Assembly: GCF_048771995.1 (NCBI RefSeq)
Contig: NC_133027.1
Location: forward strand, 5,018,001-5,082,000
Source: Taeniopygia guttata
Lineage: Eukaryota > Chordata > Aves > Passeriformes > Estrildidae
DNA: 64,000 nt
Direction: 5' to 3'
The notes below the pieces were generated by a model that was not told the origin of the DNA, made no database searches, and worked only from the letters and a program-made list of their open reading frames with translations. Positions 36,537 to 47,475 of the stretch are shown here, piece by piece (the first letter of the stretch is position 1; the number at the start of each line of letters is the position of its first letter). The position numbers and the translations under genes were made by a program.

Positions 36537-36672
36537 GTCTTCTGCTTGTCTGTGTTGAATTTCATCTGCCATTGTGTTGCCCAATTACCTACAGTAGTTT
36601 AGTTGGGTCCACCTGGAGTTCCCACCAATCCTCTCGGGCCCGGATAACCTAAATAATTTTATGTCTGTGTCA
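36537..36672. mobile_element. Possible ancient sauropsid interspersed repeat
   Basis: The words 'gttgaatttcatctgccatt', 'gtgttgcccaattacc' and 'ataacctaaataattttatg' follow the order of a repeat that is widespread in turtles, crocodiles and birds. The copy is strongly diverged, and I cannot name its family with confidence. Confidence 0.4.
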
Positions 36673-37717
36673 TAATAGCCATAAAATAATTCTGTGTCAA
36701 AACAATTTTGTAAATTGGTGTTTCAACATTTGTCCTGAGTGCAGCTGAACAAAACCCTTTGTGTATAGCTCCAGTCTTTGCGCCTCAAGGACTCCCCTAT
36801 TATACACCTGTTCTTGACAGATTGAGGCCTAAAACAGGAGAGCTTAGTCACATATTAACCAGCAGGAAGAAAGTCTCTCCTTTTTATTAATGCCTGCCTA
36901 TGAGTTCAGTGTTTGGAATGCAGTCCTACCTATAAATCAACATCAGAGACTACAACCCAGTGTGTTCAAGAGCTTTGTTTAAACATCAAAAGAAGAACAC
37001 AGACAAGCGCTATGGTAGAAATATAACTAATCACTTGCAAATACATCTTTCCTGACAGTAGGAGCTTAACCTTTTTGTTTAATGTTACTACAGGAAAATG
37101 CACTTATTTACAGTCTATCTATTTTCTTTAAAGCAATAGACAGGATTGCTATGAAAAATGATTGTATTTATTACTGCAATAACACAAAGAGGATTTTAGA
37201 AGTGTTCAGGAGCAGGAGATTTATGGAATCTTGGGAATTTCAAGGCTTCACAATGATTAACAAGAACAGGAATTTCTGAGATTGCTGAGCATGTTTGGCC
37301 AGCCCATCTCTTGATAAAACAGCAGCTTAGTAAAAATAAGAAATATATGTAGGGCTTTTTCTCATTTGTTGACTGGTAATGAACACAACATGATTGCATG
37401 TGGCACATTGATTAGATCAAATTAACTTCACACTCTTCTCCTGGCTTTCTTAGCTCGTAGGGGACTCCACTAGGATTTAGCCATAGTGTGCAGAAAATCC
37501 TAGAATCTATAGACCATTCCCTTTAATTTGAATGCTGTAGATTATGGATAAAAGATTGGTCACTTCTAGGATTTAAGACTTCAAAGGAAAAGAAAATAAA
37601 GAGAGACACAGAGGGGAAAAATACAAACAAAGAGCTCCTGTGAGAAAGAAGGGGAAATGCAGGCTCCTACAAGATGTGGGGCTGGGTTCGACAGAGCTCC
37701 TGAATCTGATTTTCCAC
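36673..37717. other. Unique non-coding sequence
   Basis: No gene, RNA or repeat is recognised in this AT-rich stretch. Confidence 0.45.
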
Positions 37718-37785
37718 TTACTCACACAAACTCCATTGAACTCAATGGCATTACTCCTCTTTTACACATTTGGAAGAGAAAGCAG
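37718..37785. mobile_element. Possible old sauropsid repeat fragment
   Basis: 'cacaaactccattgaactca', 'atggcattactcc' and 'cttttacacattt' resemble the self-complementary 'ccattga.gtcaatgg...ttacac' core of an abundant old amniote or sauropsid repeat. Short and diverged. Confidence 0.35.
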
Positions 37786-38208
37786 AATCAACCCCATTTT
37801 TCTACTGTAGCATAGTTCATTGCCAGCAAACACAAAAAAAAAGATCACAACATTCCAGATTTGCTTTCATGTTTTGGGCTTGATGGTGTTTCAGTCAATA
37901 CAAGTTTGTCATTGATCAGCAGCACACGCTTTGTCAGCGGGATCAGGACCTCTGTATTCCTTGTAATCTGTTGTGTAGATAACAAAAAACTGCTCTTCCC
38001 AAAGGTGTGGCTTCTAATGCAAAAATAAATTAAAAAAAAAAGGTAGCACATTGGGTACAGGGCCTTCCTTTAGATGATAAAAGTTTTCTTAACTCTGTCC
38101 AGATACAAACCTTCCAGTGGGGTTGGTCAGCTCCAGAGTACTCAGCCCCAGGTGGAAAACTCTGGCTTGCATTGCACTGCCCATTTTGGAATCCAAGGTC
38201 TCACCATC
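37786..38208. other. Unique spacer
   Basis: A-runs near 37,832 and 38,032. Nothing else is recognised. Confidence 0.5.
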
Positions 38209-38827
38209 TGCTGTGGTTTAACCCCTATAGGAAGCTGCTTACTTACCTCCCCCTGGTTCAAAGAGGGCAAGAATCAGAGAGGTAAAAATAAAGCATCTTT
38301 CTGGGCAAAATAAAGACAGTTTTATAGGTAAAGTAAAATCTGTGGGGAAAAGCAAAGCAAAATAAAGAATTCATTCCCCACTTTCTATGGGCAGAGAGGT
38401 GTTCAGCCATTGTGTTCAGATGTTCATTCTCCACTTTCTATGAGCAAAGAGGTGTCCAGGGAAACAAGACTCATGTCTTGTGTCATACATGTAATTTCTG
38501 CTTGGGAAGACAAATGCCATAAAGCTGAACATTCCCCATCCTTCCTTCCTCTTCCCAGCAGCTTTTATTGCCAACCATGACACCATCTGTTCTGGAATAG
38601 CCCTTTGGCCCATTGGAGTAATCTCTGCCCCCTTCCAACTTCTTCTGCACCCCCAGCCTCCTTTCTGGTGATGGACAGAGGAACAGAAAGACCCTGACCC
38701 TCTGTAAGCCCTGTTTAGCAACAGCAAAAATCACCACTATTGCCAGGCTTATCAACACGATTGACAGCACAAAACCCAAACACAGACCCAGCTACTGTGA
38801 AGAACTTTACCCCAGCCAATACCAGCA
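38209..38827 (-). mobile_element. Solo LTR, second copy of the 11.9 kb family
   Basis: About 619 bases starting 'tgctgtggtttaacccc' and ending 'cccagccaataccagca' on the plus strand. On the minus strand the order is the same as at 11,917-12,508: 'ggctggggtaaag', 'gctgtgaa'-type U3, an ATA-rich promoter region (caataaaagc, near 38,561-38,570) and 'ggttaaaccacagca' at the end. It is more decayed than the first copy and carries an internal duplication with a 53-base period (38,370-38,406 and 38,423-38,459). The 103- and 98-codon minus-strand frames are LTR sequence. No viral gene sequence flanks it. Confidence 0.83.
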
Positions 38828-39858
38828 TGATCTATCCCTTGTGCAGACACACAGCCAACAGCCCTGTGGTGATGCACCACAGGTGTCATGGAACATGATG
38901 GAGCTGCCTCCACTCTCCACATGCATTTATTCCTTTCCTCCATCTCACTTTTGGCCTCAGTAGATATTTTTCTCCTATCCCCCAGGAGCTTTGTTTCACT
39001 CAGTTGGTCCTCTCACTTCAACCCCACTATGAGTCAAGAGCAATGGCTCCTTTTTAGAGGCTTTTTCACCATCTGAAGAGGAAATGGAGCCAAAATGCTG
39101 ATGGCAGAAACCTCAACTTCACCTTGAAGTCACAGCAAGAACTTCAGAGTGCTCTAATACTAAATTAGGCAACAGCTATGTTCCAAAATTTGAATTAGTT
39201 TATGTTTTTCACTCTCTAAGCCTTTCTTTTTCAGGTTTTGTTCTTTCTACTCTTTTCTACATTTTCTCTCCATTCTTAATACCATCAGGTAGCAGAGGTC
39301 TCTTCTTCCAGTCACTAGTTCCTGACTCTTCATAGCCTTCCACCTCTGCTCCACTGTGCATCTCAAAAATGAACTGAAAAGCAAAATTATGACCTTCTGT
39401 GGGCTTTTATTTTTTCAGTTTGAGTTTTTTCTAGTATTTTGGCCTAGTAGCTGTTTATTCCCTATTCCTGTAGACCACTTCAGGCTTCAATTTAAATGAA
39501 AGCTGCCCTGACAAATATGACTGCCATGAATTGCCCCTGTCCTAATGTAAGCTACAGTGCTTTCATTTCCTGGAGTGCTAATGGTAAAAACACAGCACTA
39601 GTGAGCATCACAGGCTGTACAATGCATTATAAATAAAGGTACATGCACTACAGTATTCAAGATAAAAGGTATTAAGCTTACTGTAGGGGTACTGTAAAAT
39701 TTAGTGCTCAGTAGAATATGCTAGTAGTCCCTAAAACAGCAGTCAGATACTCACCAGGCACAAAGACAAAGCAAATTCAAGAAAGAAACTGTCAATAGCA
39801 CAAGCTCTAGAAACCTTCAAAGGGTTCAGGTCTGACCTATTTGCTCTTATCCAGTTAC
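38828..39858. other. Unique non-coding sequence
   Basis: No exon or transposon is recognised. Confidence 0.45.
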
Positions 39859-39896
39859 TTTTTTTTTTCTTTTTTTTTTTCTTTTTTTTTTTTTTT
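39859..39896. repeat. T-rich tract with two C interruptions
   Basis: T11 C T11 C T16-type tract. On the minus strand it would resemble a poly-A tail, but no retrocopy body is recognised next to it. Confidence 0.92.
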
Positions 39897-40208
39897 GGGT
39901 GAGCTGCTCCATTGAAATCACAGTGTGGAAAAAAATAGTATAATGCAACGTGGAAAAAGTCAGCACCTGCAATCTCTGCAAAAGAGCTCTTGCCAAAACC
40001 ATGCTGCTTGAGACCCCATCAGGTTCAATAATGCTCAAATAAACATACACCCTCCTTGGGCTGTAACCCCTCCTGCAGGTTTTGCTCTGGGCTGATACAG
40101 TACCTGACCCTCCAAGATCCTGGGGAGCCCAGTTTCCCAAGCTGAAACAGAAAATCAGTCTTGTCTGTGGCTTCATTTTATTGACTGCAAATTTCATGAT
40201 GTTCATCA
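39897..40208. other. Unique spacer
   Basis: Slightly GC-richer. The 126-codon minus-strand frame over it starts with no recognisable domain and ends in lysine runs made by the T tract. Confidence 0.45.
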
Positions 40209-40647
40209 AGGTGACAGCAGCAAACATGAGCCGGGTGTGCCCAGGTGGGCAGGAAGGCCAATGACACCTGGGCTGTACCAGCCATGGTGTGGCAGCAGGA
40301 CAGGGCAGTGACTGTCCCCTGTGCTGGGCACTGCTGGGATCACCTCGGGGGCTGTGTCCAGTTCTGGTCCCTCAGTTCAGGAGGGACATTGAGGGGCTGG
40401 AGCGTGTCCAGGGAAGGGAACGGAGCTGGGGAAGGGGCTGGAGCACAGGTCTGAGGAGGAGCAGCTGAGGGAGCTGGGGGGGCCCAGCCTGGAGAAAAGG
40501 AGGCTCAGGGGGAACCTTCTGACTCTCCACAACTCCCTGACAGGAGGGTGAATTCAGGTGGGAATTGATCTCTTCTTCCATGTACCAAGTGACAGGACAA
40601 GAGGAAATGGCCTCAAGTGGCATGAGGAGAAGTTTAGATTGGATAAT
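40209..40647 (+). mobile_element. CR1 LINE segment lacking the 3' end
   Basis: GC-rich plus-strand CR1 portion: 'atgagccgggtgtgcccagg', 'gggcaggaaggccaatgac', 'ggctgtgtccagttctgg', 'gggacattgaggggctggag', 'gtctgaggaggagcagctg', 'gacaagaggaaatggcc' and 'tttagattggataat'. These are the 3' end of ORF2 and the start of the 3' UTR. The element then stops instead of continuing to the octamer tail. CR1 copies are normally truncated at the 5' end, so the missing 3' end implies a later deletion or rearrangement at about 40,647. Confidence 0.9.
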
Positions 40648-41782
40648 CTCACTACATGTGTGGGTTTTTAGAGCAGAAAACAAAGTCCAGATGCAGAGAA
40701 CTTTTCTTCCAACAAACATACTTTGTCTCTGATGTTCTCTGATGTTCTCTGTTCAGGTGCATTGCACTAGCTATGTGAGCAAAGCACTTGCTTTTGAATT
40801 CCCATCCATGTAGCCTCATAGAATTTGGTTTTGCCAAAATATCAAGAGTTACTGATCACTGTCTGTACCCTCATATGTCATTATTTAACTCTAAATTTCC
40901 TTGAAGTTACTGGAAATCTTCTATTTGCTTCGCAGTACTCTGCACCCCTCCTGTCATGCCATTAAATCTTCAGGCCCATTCAGATGTATTATTCATACAC
41001 TCATTGCTTCCAAATACAGAATATCAAATATAACTCAGCTGGGCCTCCATCCGGCAAAAGAATATACCTATGTTATTCTCAGCATCTAAGCAGAGAGAAA
41101 AAGCTGGAGAGAGTCCTTAGCCTTAAAGTGTGCATACCTGCTTGTAGGATCATGGCTCCTGTCAGTAAGGGCTGAAATAGCAAAGTATCTTGGTCTAATT
41201 TATCACTTCTTTATTATTCCCTTTAAAAATGTAAGCTGATTTTAAAATAAAAAAAACCTTCTGAAGTGGAAATTTCAAACATTTAACTTGAAAAAGAAAA
41301 GTCTATGCCAAGTCATTTAATGTTTCGTCTTTTCTAAAGCTCTATTTCAATGAAACTATTAAAAAAATGTGATTGAATTTGGGTGTATTTTTGTTCCTTC
41401 CAGAAATATGCAGAATTTAATAGTCCTCTGAACTGCTCAGCTACAAACTTGCACAAAGTCCAGGGGTTTACAATACAAAAATAACTATAAAATAAGGAGA
41501 AAAAAATAGACTCAGTGAGCCCACCCATCCTTGTACAGTGGGGTCCAGTGCTACTTGAGAGCCCTCAGAACAACCAGGTCACCTAGAAGAATGACCAAGT
41601 GTGAAATGGGGTTACAGATACCCATTCTCTTCTGGAGCAGCAGGTCAGCAGTTGGCATTTCAGGTGCCATAATCAGGTTTAATAACACCCTGGAGCTGCG
41701 TCCAGCATATCTGCATGACCATCACTGTATTGGTTAACTAGCTCACAACACTCAGCTTGCAGAGCAGGAAGTGGTCATGAGG
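40648..41782. other. Unique sequence with a small tandem repeat
   Basis: An 11-base unit (tctctgatgtt) is repeated about 2.3 times at 40,726-40,752. Nothing else is recognised. Confidence 0.5.
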
Positions 41783-41836
41783 TCATAGAATGGAATCATT
41801 TAGGTTGGAAAAGATCTTCAGGATCATTAAGTCCCC
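41783..41836 (-). mobile_element. CR1 LINE 3'-tip fragment
   Basis: Plus strand 'tcatagaatggaatcattta', 'ggttggaaaagatcttcagg' and 'atcattaagtcc' is the reverse complement of a CR1 3' terminus. About 55 bases are recognisable. Confidence 0.82.
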
Positions 41837-44407
41837 ATAGATGGGGACATTAGGTCACGTTGAAAAGTGAAGGTTTCCATTAACTTGTACTCTCTGGCTG
41901 CTTGACCACCACTGTCTCCAGCCCATTCTCCAGATCCCACCGGCTTTTGCCTAAACAAAAACAGTGCCAGGGAAGTCACAGAGTGGAAGAAGTAGTTGAA
42001 AACTGAGGTGTAATTCTATAGGACCAAATAAATACAGAGCACCCCCAAAGTAGGAGATGTGAGAGATCTGAGCACAAAGTAATCCTCAAAGATGGGGAGA
42101 AAGGATGGAACTCCAGATCTCTGAAAGCTTTCAACTGTAAAGCAAAAAAGAAATATACATATACACATACATACACTGTGCCTCGATTTTAATGATTAAG
42201 GGGAACTCTTTTATTTATGTCCTTGGATTTTTCCAATAACCAGTTCAGGAGTTGTGAGCTAAAAATTCTTTCCAATGGCCTGTGTGCAGTGAGCCAAACT
42301 CCAGCTGAAAGCTCTGTGCTTAGACACTGATCAGATTAAGGACCTGTAACGCTCAAGCTGGAGCCCTTCAAGTGCAGACAGCATATTCAGAGGCAGGGGC
42401 CACTTGAACAATATGTGCCTGTGCATAAATCCACCTTCCACTTCTGCCTGGCCATGGGGCAATTGCCCATCCATTGAGAACAGGGCATTCCCTGCCACTC
42501 CAATTACCTCCTTCCCCTGCAGCCACTGGAGCTCTTGTGGATGCTTGAAAGGAGGCACTGGTTTTATGTGAATCAGAGCTGATGGTGCAGAGGCCTTTGG
42601 GAAATAATCAATTACTGTGTTAGAGCAGTGCCTGGTGCTGATGTAGATCTCTGCTGACAAAAGCCCTGCCCTCACAAGGCGCTCGGCGCTGGGTCCTCAC
42701 TTTGCCTTTCACACCTTTCAGGACAGGGCATCCTGATGCAAACAGACCCAGCAGAGGCTTTAGCTGATCTGGCCTTCAGTGTAAATTCCTTGATTTACTC
42801 TGGCAATAACAGGATTTGGCATCAGGACCTTAACTTGATTTTTTTGGAAATCGTCTGGGCCCAACATACTTTGATAGACTCTGTTAAAAGGAAAGCTATG
42901 CAATTGCTCATAAGCAACTAATAGACTTCTTATGCAGATTTAGCCATTATTATAGTTTTGTTTGTTTTGTTTTAATTGCTGATGATTCTCTTATTTGTGC
43001 TTCTGTAGCCAAACTCACTGATTGGAATATAAGGGCACTCTTGTGGGGCTTTTGAAGCAAAATCTGCAGTGGAGCAACAGCAATTCAGCCCTAAGTCCTT
43101 CCCCATTAGTGATACTAAGCACTGTAGCTAATCCTTAGCAGCACTAAAGGACGCTGGAGCTTGCAGACTGTCATATCCTCTCACCGTGTTCTCCAAGAAA
43201 AGGCGTGGGGGATAACAGCACAGCGCATCTCCTCCTAGTGGCAACGCAAGGGACATCACAAATTCACGGGATTCTACCACTGTGACAGGATGTCATTTCA
43301 ATTGCCTTATTAACCATATGAAAAAATATATCACAACAGTGAGAAAACTTCTCAGTTATCTATATCTTACCCCTAAGGCTATTGTCATGAGCCAGTGGCA
43401 TACTAGGGGAAGAGTACTAATTCAGTTGTCAGCTGCCTTGCCTATTAAACAGGAGGAAAAAAAATACCAGCAACAAAATTGAAACAAGTAATAAGGGTAA
43501 GAGAAAGGTCTGGATACCCTTGTCCACTTGATTTCTTGAATTAAACAAATACAATTACTTCTCCTGTTTGCCCTGTCACACAGCATTGTACTCGGAGTAT
43601 CATGCTGCCTTCTAATTGAGTATTTTCTCTGCTTAAAATGGTACATGGATTGCACTTTAAAAACGTAAGTGCTGGAATATTATACTCCAAGTTCATGACC
43701 TGCATTGTAAACCATAAGAGGATGAACAATGATAAGCTGAACTAAAACATGTTCAGGGGCTGGAAAGAGCAGGCTCACTGCTAAGGCTTAAGGAAATCTG
43801 TTGGTTTCTCTGTAGATTACCTGGGTTGTTTGATTAGTCATAGACAAACTCTTCATGGCAGGAGGTGAACAGTCTCCAGGTGCTTGTTCTACAGAGATCA
43901 GAGAGTTTTCTAAGAAAAAGGCAATGAGATGATCTCTTTGTCCCTGTTCTTTGTAGAGACACTGCAGACAGGGCTCAGCTTCCTTATTTTGGTGTCACTT
44001 GGGAAGACATTGCAGCTCCCAAGGAAACACATCTGCAAACCCAGTGCCAGACCAGACCACTCTGGGCACATAGCACAAGATGCCTCAAATGTCCCTACAT
44101 GACCATATTTAACCAACAGGAACCTACCATAAAACTCAAATGTATAAACAAATTTGTTAACATTAGCGACTGGTAGTGTTTCACTCCAGTTTTGGAGCAC
44201 CATGCTGGTGTTAGTAGTGGTTCTGGAGGAGGTGTAAATCTCAAAAGTGTTCTTTTCAGAAGATATATTTTCTTTTCCATCACAATTTTGATGGCTTATG
44301 TGGTTAGAGACATTTGGGGAAGGTTCATTTTAAGAGTAAGCCATCCAGTGTGCAATGCATCTGCCAAGCCAAGAGCAACTATGGATATCAGAAATGTCTT
44401 GGAATAT
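41837..44407. other. Unique non-coding sequence
   Basis: Repeat-poor. Short CA/TA stretch near 42,155-42,177. No open frame above 114 codons, and none with a recognisable domain. Confidence 0.45.
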
Positions 44408-44570
44408 TTGCCCAGAGAAGCTGTGGCTGCCCCATCCCTGGAAGTGTTCAAGGCTAAGCTGGATGGAGCTTTAAGCAACCTGGTTTAGTGGAAGCTTTCT
44501 GCCCATGGCAGAGGAGTTGGAAAGAAATTATATTTCAAGTGTCTTCCAACACAAGATGTTCTGTGACTCA
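44408..44570 (+). mobile_element. CR1 LINE 3'-end fragment
   Basis: 'gcccagagaagctgtggctg', 'ccccatccctggaagtgttc', 'aaggctaagctggatgg', 'agcaacctggtttagtgg', 'ctgcccatggcagaggagtt' and 'ttctgtgact' in the expected order on the plus strand. 5'-truncated, about 160 bases. Confidence 0.92.
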
Positions 44571-44987
44571 ATGAGCCCTCTTTGCCTTGAGTCACATCTC
44601 CAGAAGGATTCCTGTAAGCTCATGGACTATAGGCTTAGGCAGCTGAGGCATGTGCTACTTCCCCATCTTCTCTGAATCCACATTGCCATCACCTTTACTG
44701 TCTTTTGTCATTTGCACTTCTGACAAGGATATGTGCAGTTCTATACCTTTGTTTTGTTGGGATCTTACAGTGGTAAGTGACTACAAATTAAGGGTAATTA
44801 ATCCTTTCAGAAGACAGAATAAGGTCATTCCGTGCCTACAGGAAAAGGGTGGAACAATTTCTAGTTATGTGAGCAGGACTTCTATTCTTTCCTAGGTACC
44901 AGCTAGTTGCAAAAGGTGCACCATAAGTAAAGCAGGATGATAACTGGGGAGGAAGATGTTCCAGTGAAGATTGTTGAGTCTGTGATC
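44571..44987. other. Unique spacer
   Basis: No feature is recognised. Confidence 0.5.
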
Positions 44988-45149
44988 AGAAGGCTCTTAA
45001 AGTCCAGCTGTGGAAAGAAGATGGAGATGTGGTCGTGGATGATCTGTTCTACGTGGCCCTGCTTGAGCAGGGAGGAGAGGGACAAGATGAGCAAGGAGGA
45101 GAGGGACAAGATGATTTCCAGAGGTCACTTCAATCTTAACTATTGTCTG
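44988..45149 (+). mobile_element. CR1 LINE 3'-end fragment with internal tandem duplication
   Basis: The subtype with 'acgtggccctgcttgagcag', 'acaagatgatttccagaggt' and 'cacttcaatcttaactat' near its end. A 24-base unit within it is present twice in tandem (45,065-45,088 and 45,089-45,112, one mismatch). The duplication lengthens a chance 190-codon frame (44,937-45,509), the longest in the window, which I therefore do not call a gene. Confidence 0.8.
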
Positions 45150-46000
45150 ATGGAGCAGCAGTTGGTTTGGAGGCCTCTGGCAGAAACAGTTCTAGGGGTC
45201 TTGTACCTTCTTCACCACCTGAATCCCACAAGAGTCTTTTTTACTGAGCATTCTCTGTGCCAACTATCCCTTTGTCTCATTTATTTGCAAGATCTTTTGG
45301 GTCCATCAAGCATCACAAAGCAGAGACCCCTTTGCCATGACCCAGCTGGTTTTCCCCAGGCACACTTCAACAGAAGACTCAGGAAAAATCAGGATAGCCC
45401 CAGCTGCAGCTGGCCCCAGGGGCAGAGAAAAGGCCCTCACACTGTTCATCCTACCAGTAGGAATGTTGCCTTTGTCTTCACTGTGCTGTCATGCTTAATA
45501 AAATCATAACAAATAAAAATATGGCACACATCCCACCCACTGGATTGAAGATATTGGGAGGTTGGATAATAGGTATTTCCAGGGAGCAGGAAGCCAGTGT
45601 GGATGGTTCTGTTCACATTATACCATGGCAATGTCGCTATCATTCAGAGTACTGATATTCAGCAACATCAGCCTGAACAAACTCACAGCTGTGAATATAA
45701 GTTTAAAACCTCTCCATGGAGATATTTCACTGAATAGTTGTTCTCAGTATTCATGAGGAGAAATATTTATTTGGGTAAAAACATAGAACCAGTTCCTTTC
45801 AGTAAATTGTTACAGACAATGCAGAGTCAAAAGGGCATCTTTTTTCTCCTTTTTAAAAAAAAAATTATTTGTAGCAAGCCTTCAGCAATTTGTAATTAGG
45901 TCTTTCATGCTGTGAGAAAAAAAAAGAAGCAGAAAGAGAGGGGAGAGAGGGAGAGAGACCCATATTTCTGCAAAATCACTAGTACTTTTGGCAGCAGAAG
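45150..46000. other. Unique sequence with a GA-rich stretch
   Basis: Bases 45,918-45,960 are an A-run followed by GAGA-rich sequence. No gene or transposon is recognised. Confidence 0.45.
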
Positions 46001-46040
46001 GCTGGATCCTCAGCTGGTGTAAATTGGAGGTAGCTGCAGA
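46001..46040. mobile_element. Possible old sauropsid repeat fragment
   Basis: 'ggctggatcctcagctggtg' followed by 'taaattggaggtagct' closely resembles the terminal segment of an abundant old sauropsid repeat. Only about 35 bases are recognisable. Confidence 0.45.
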
Positions 46041-46756
46041 GAAGGCAGCAGGGAGATGCTGATTGACATCACAGGAGCCAAGTCTGGAGCAGCAGCAAAG
46101 GGGGTGAGCCTGTATTAGATCAGACATTAGAATGTTTGAGGAGAAGATGGAGATGAGAAATACAAGAGGGAGAGCAGAGCAGGGGGCAAACTTGTGGGAC
46201 TCTGGAGAAATCAAGCCTGTGGACAGGCAGGAGAAAATGGAGAGGAAGGGGAGGGAAGGATTGAGAAATCTGATTGCTACAAAAGCCTACTAGAAATCTA
46301 AATGAAGGGGCAGGAGAAACATGAGGGTATTGAAAGAGGAAATTTAATTTTTCAAGCTACTCAGAATTTAATAATGGGTGCTTGAAAGAGTATGGGGAGA
46401 GATAAATCATTTTAAACCTTTCAATAATCAATTACTGAATAGATCAGTTAATTTAACAGGGGCTAAAAGACCCTTTTTATATTTATTGCACCAATACAGT
46501 ATCTTCTGGCAATTCTGGTTTTATCCATAAAACTGAGTCAGAAAAAGCAGTCCAACAATTTCTCTCAATATCCCAAGTGGGACAGAGAAGGGATGCAGTT
46601 ATTTAGATGCTGAAATATTTGGTGGGGGGAATGGTCATTGACCACACTGTTACTGAAGAATGTCTCATATCTACATAGTTGTATACATATTTATCTACAG
46701 AGCAGTGTGTGACGCAGGACCATTGGACTGTCCTATGCACTGGAACTCGATGAAAG
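46041..46756. other. Unique spacer
   Basis: Purine-rich between 46,120 and 46,340. No feature is recognised. Confidence 0.45.
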
Positions 46757-47295
46757 TGTGTAGGAATATAAAAAGGTAAAAGCTTTTAGAAAGTGTAAAA
46801 AGGTTTTAGAAAGTAGACAAAAGTTGAGAAAGGCTGAGAAATTTTAAAACTTTCTTATAGGAAGTTAAGAAAATAAGAACTAAGTGAATACATTTATATT
46901 TATCATAAGAAACAAGAAAGAACAAGAACTTATTGATAGTTCGAGATGTGAAAAGTCTTAGATGTATGCTTTGCAAAAATAGAAAAGGTATTAATCTTAT
47001 ATAATGAATTATTTTGTATTGTTTGAGGCTCATAGACGTCTTTTTGTTAATGTTAAACTCACGCAGATCTTTTTCTTATTAGTTAGAATATGATGACATT
47101 GTACTTTTTCATTTATGCTATTAGTTTAAAGAATATGTAGAAAAAGGCTTTGCATAAGCTGCCATCTTGTCTTTAATCTAGATTTACATAGACGTTTGTT
47201 TCTCTGTGTCTCTTGCTATTTGCTTGTATGATACTGACAGATAATAAATCCTAAGTCTACAACCAGTCAGGGTGCCATCCTGTTTTTGTGACACA
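46757..47295 (+). mobile_element. Probable solo LTR of an avian endogenous retrovirus
   Basis: About 540 bases beginning 'tgtgtaggaatataaaaag' and ending 'cctgtttttgtgacaca'. The end carries typical R/U5 features: 'tttctctgtgtctcttgc', a polyadenylation signal (aataaa, 47,243-47,248) and 'ctacaaccagtcagggtgcc'. The TG...CA ends show a short inverted match (tgtgt/acaca). I found no exact target-site duplication, so the 5' boundary is uncertain. No internal viral genes are present. The type is familiar from bird genomes, but I give no family name. Confidence 0.6.
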
Positions 47296-47475
47296 TAGAC
47301 TGATCCAGCAGAAAAGTGGAGTGAATTAATCATGTCCTGGGTATGTTAAAGCTCTCTGCATTTTTCATGACAAAGGTTCATCCACAGCCAGGTGTTCATG
47401 AAATCTCCAGTTTCTGTACAACAGAACCACTACTGTTTGTTTCTGTTTCTTCAGGACAAATTACCTACTTGGTAC
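47296..47475. other. Spacer between two LTRs
   Basis: About 180 bases of unique sequence separate two LTRs of different type and opposite orientation. Confidence 0.5.

Noticed and set aside
38416..38779. Two minus-strand ORFs with a membrane-like start
   Set aside because: Both lie wholly within the solo LTR at 38,209-38,827.
39847..40227. 126-codon minus-strand ORF ending in lysines
   Set aside because: The lysine tail is the T-rich tract at 39,859-39,896, and the rest has no domain.
40801..40860. 'catagaatttggttttgcc' as another CR1 tip
   Set aside because: Only the first few bases match, and no further CR1 landmarks follow.
44937..45509. 190-codon plus-strand ORF, the longest in the window
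   Set aside because: Its first part is CR1 3' UTR with a 24-base tandem duplication, and the remainder has no recognisable domain, so it is a chance frame.
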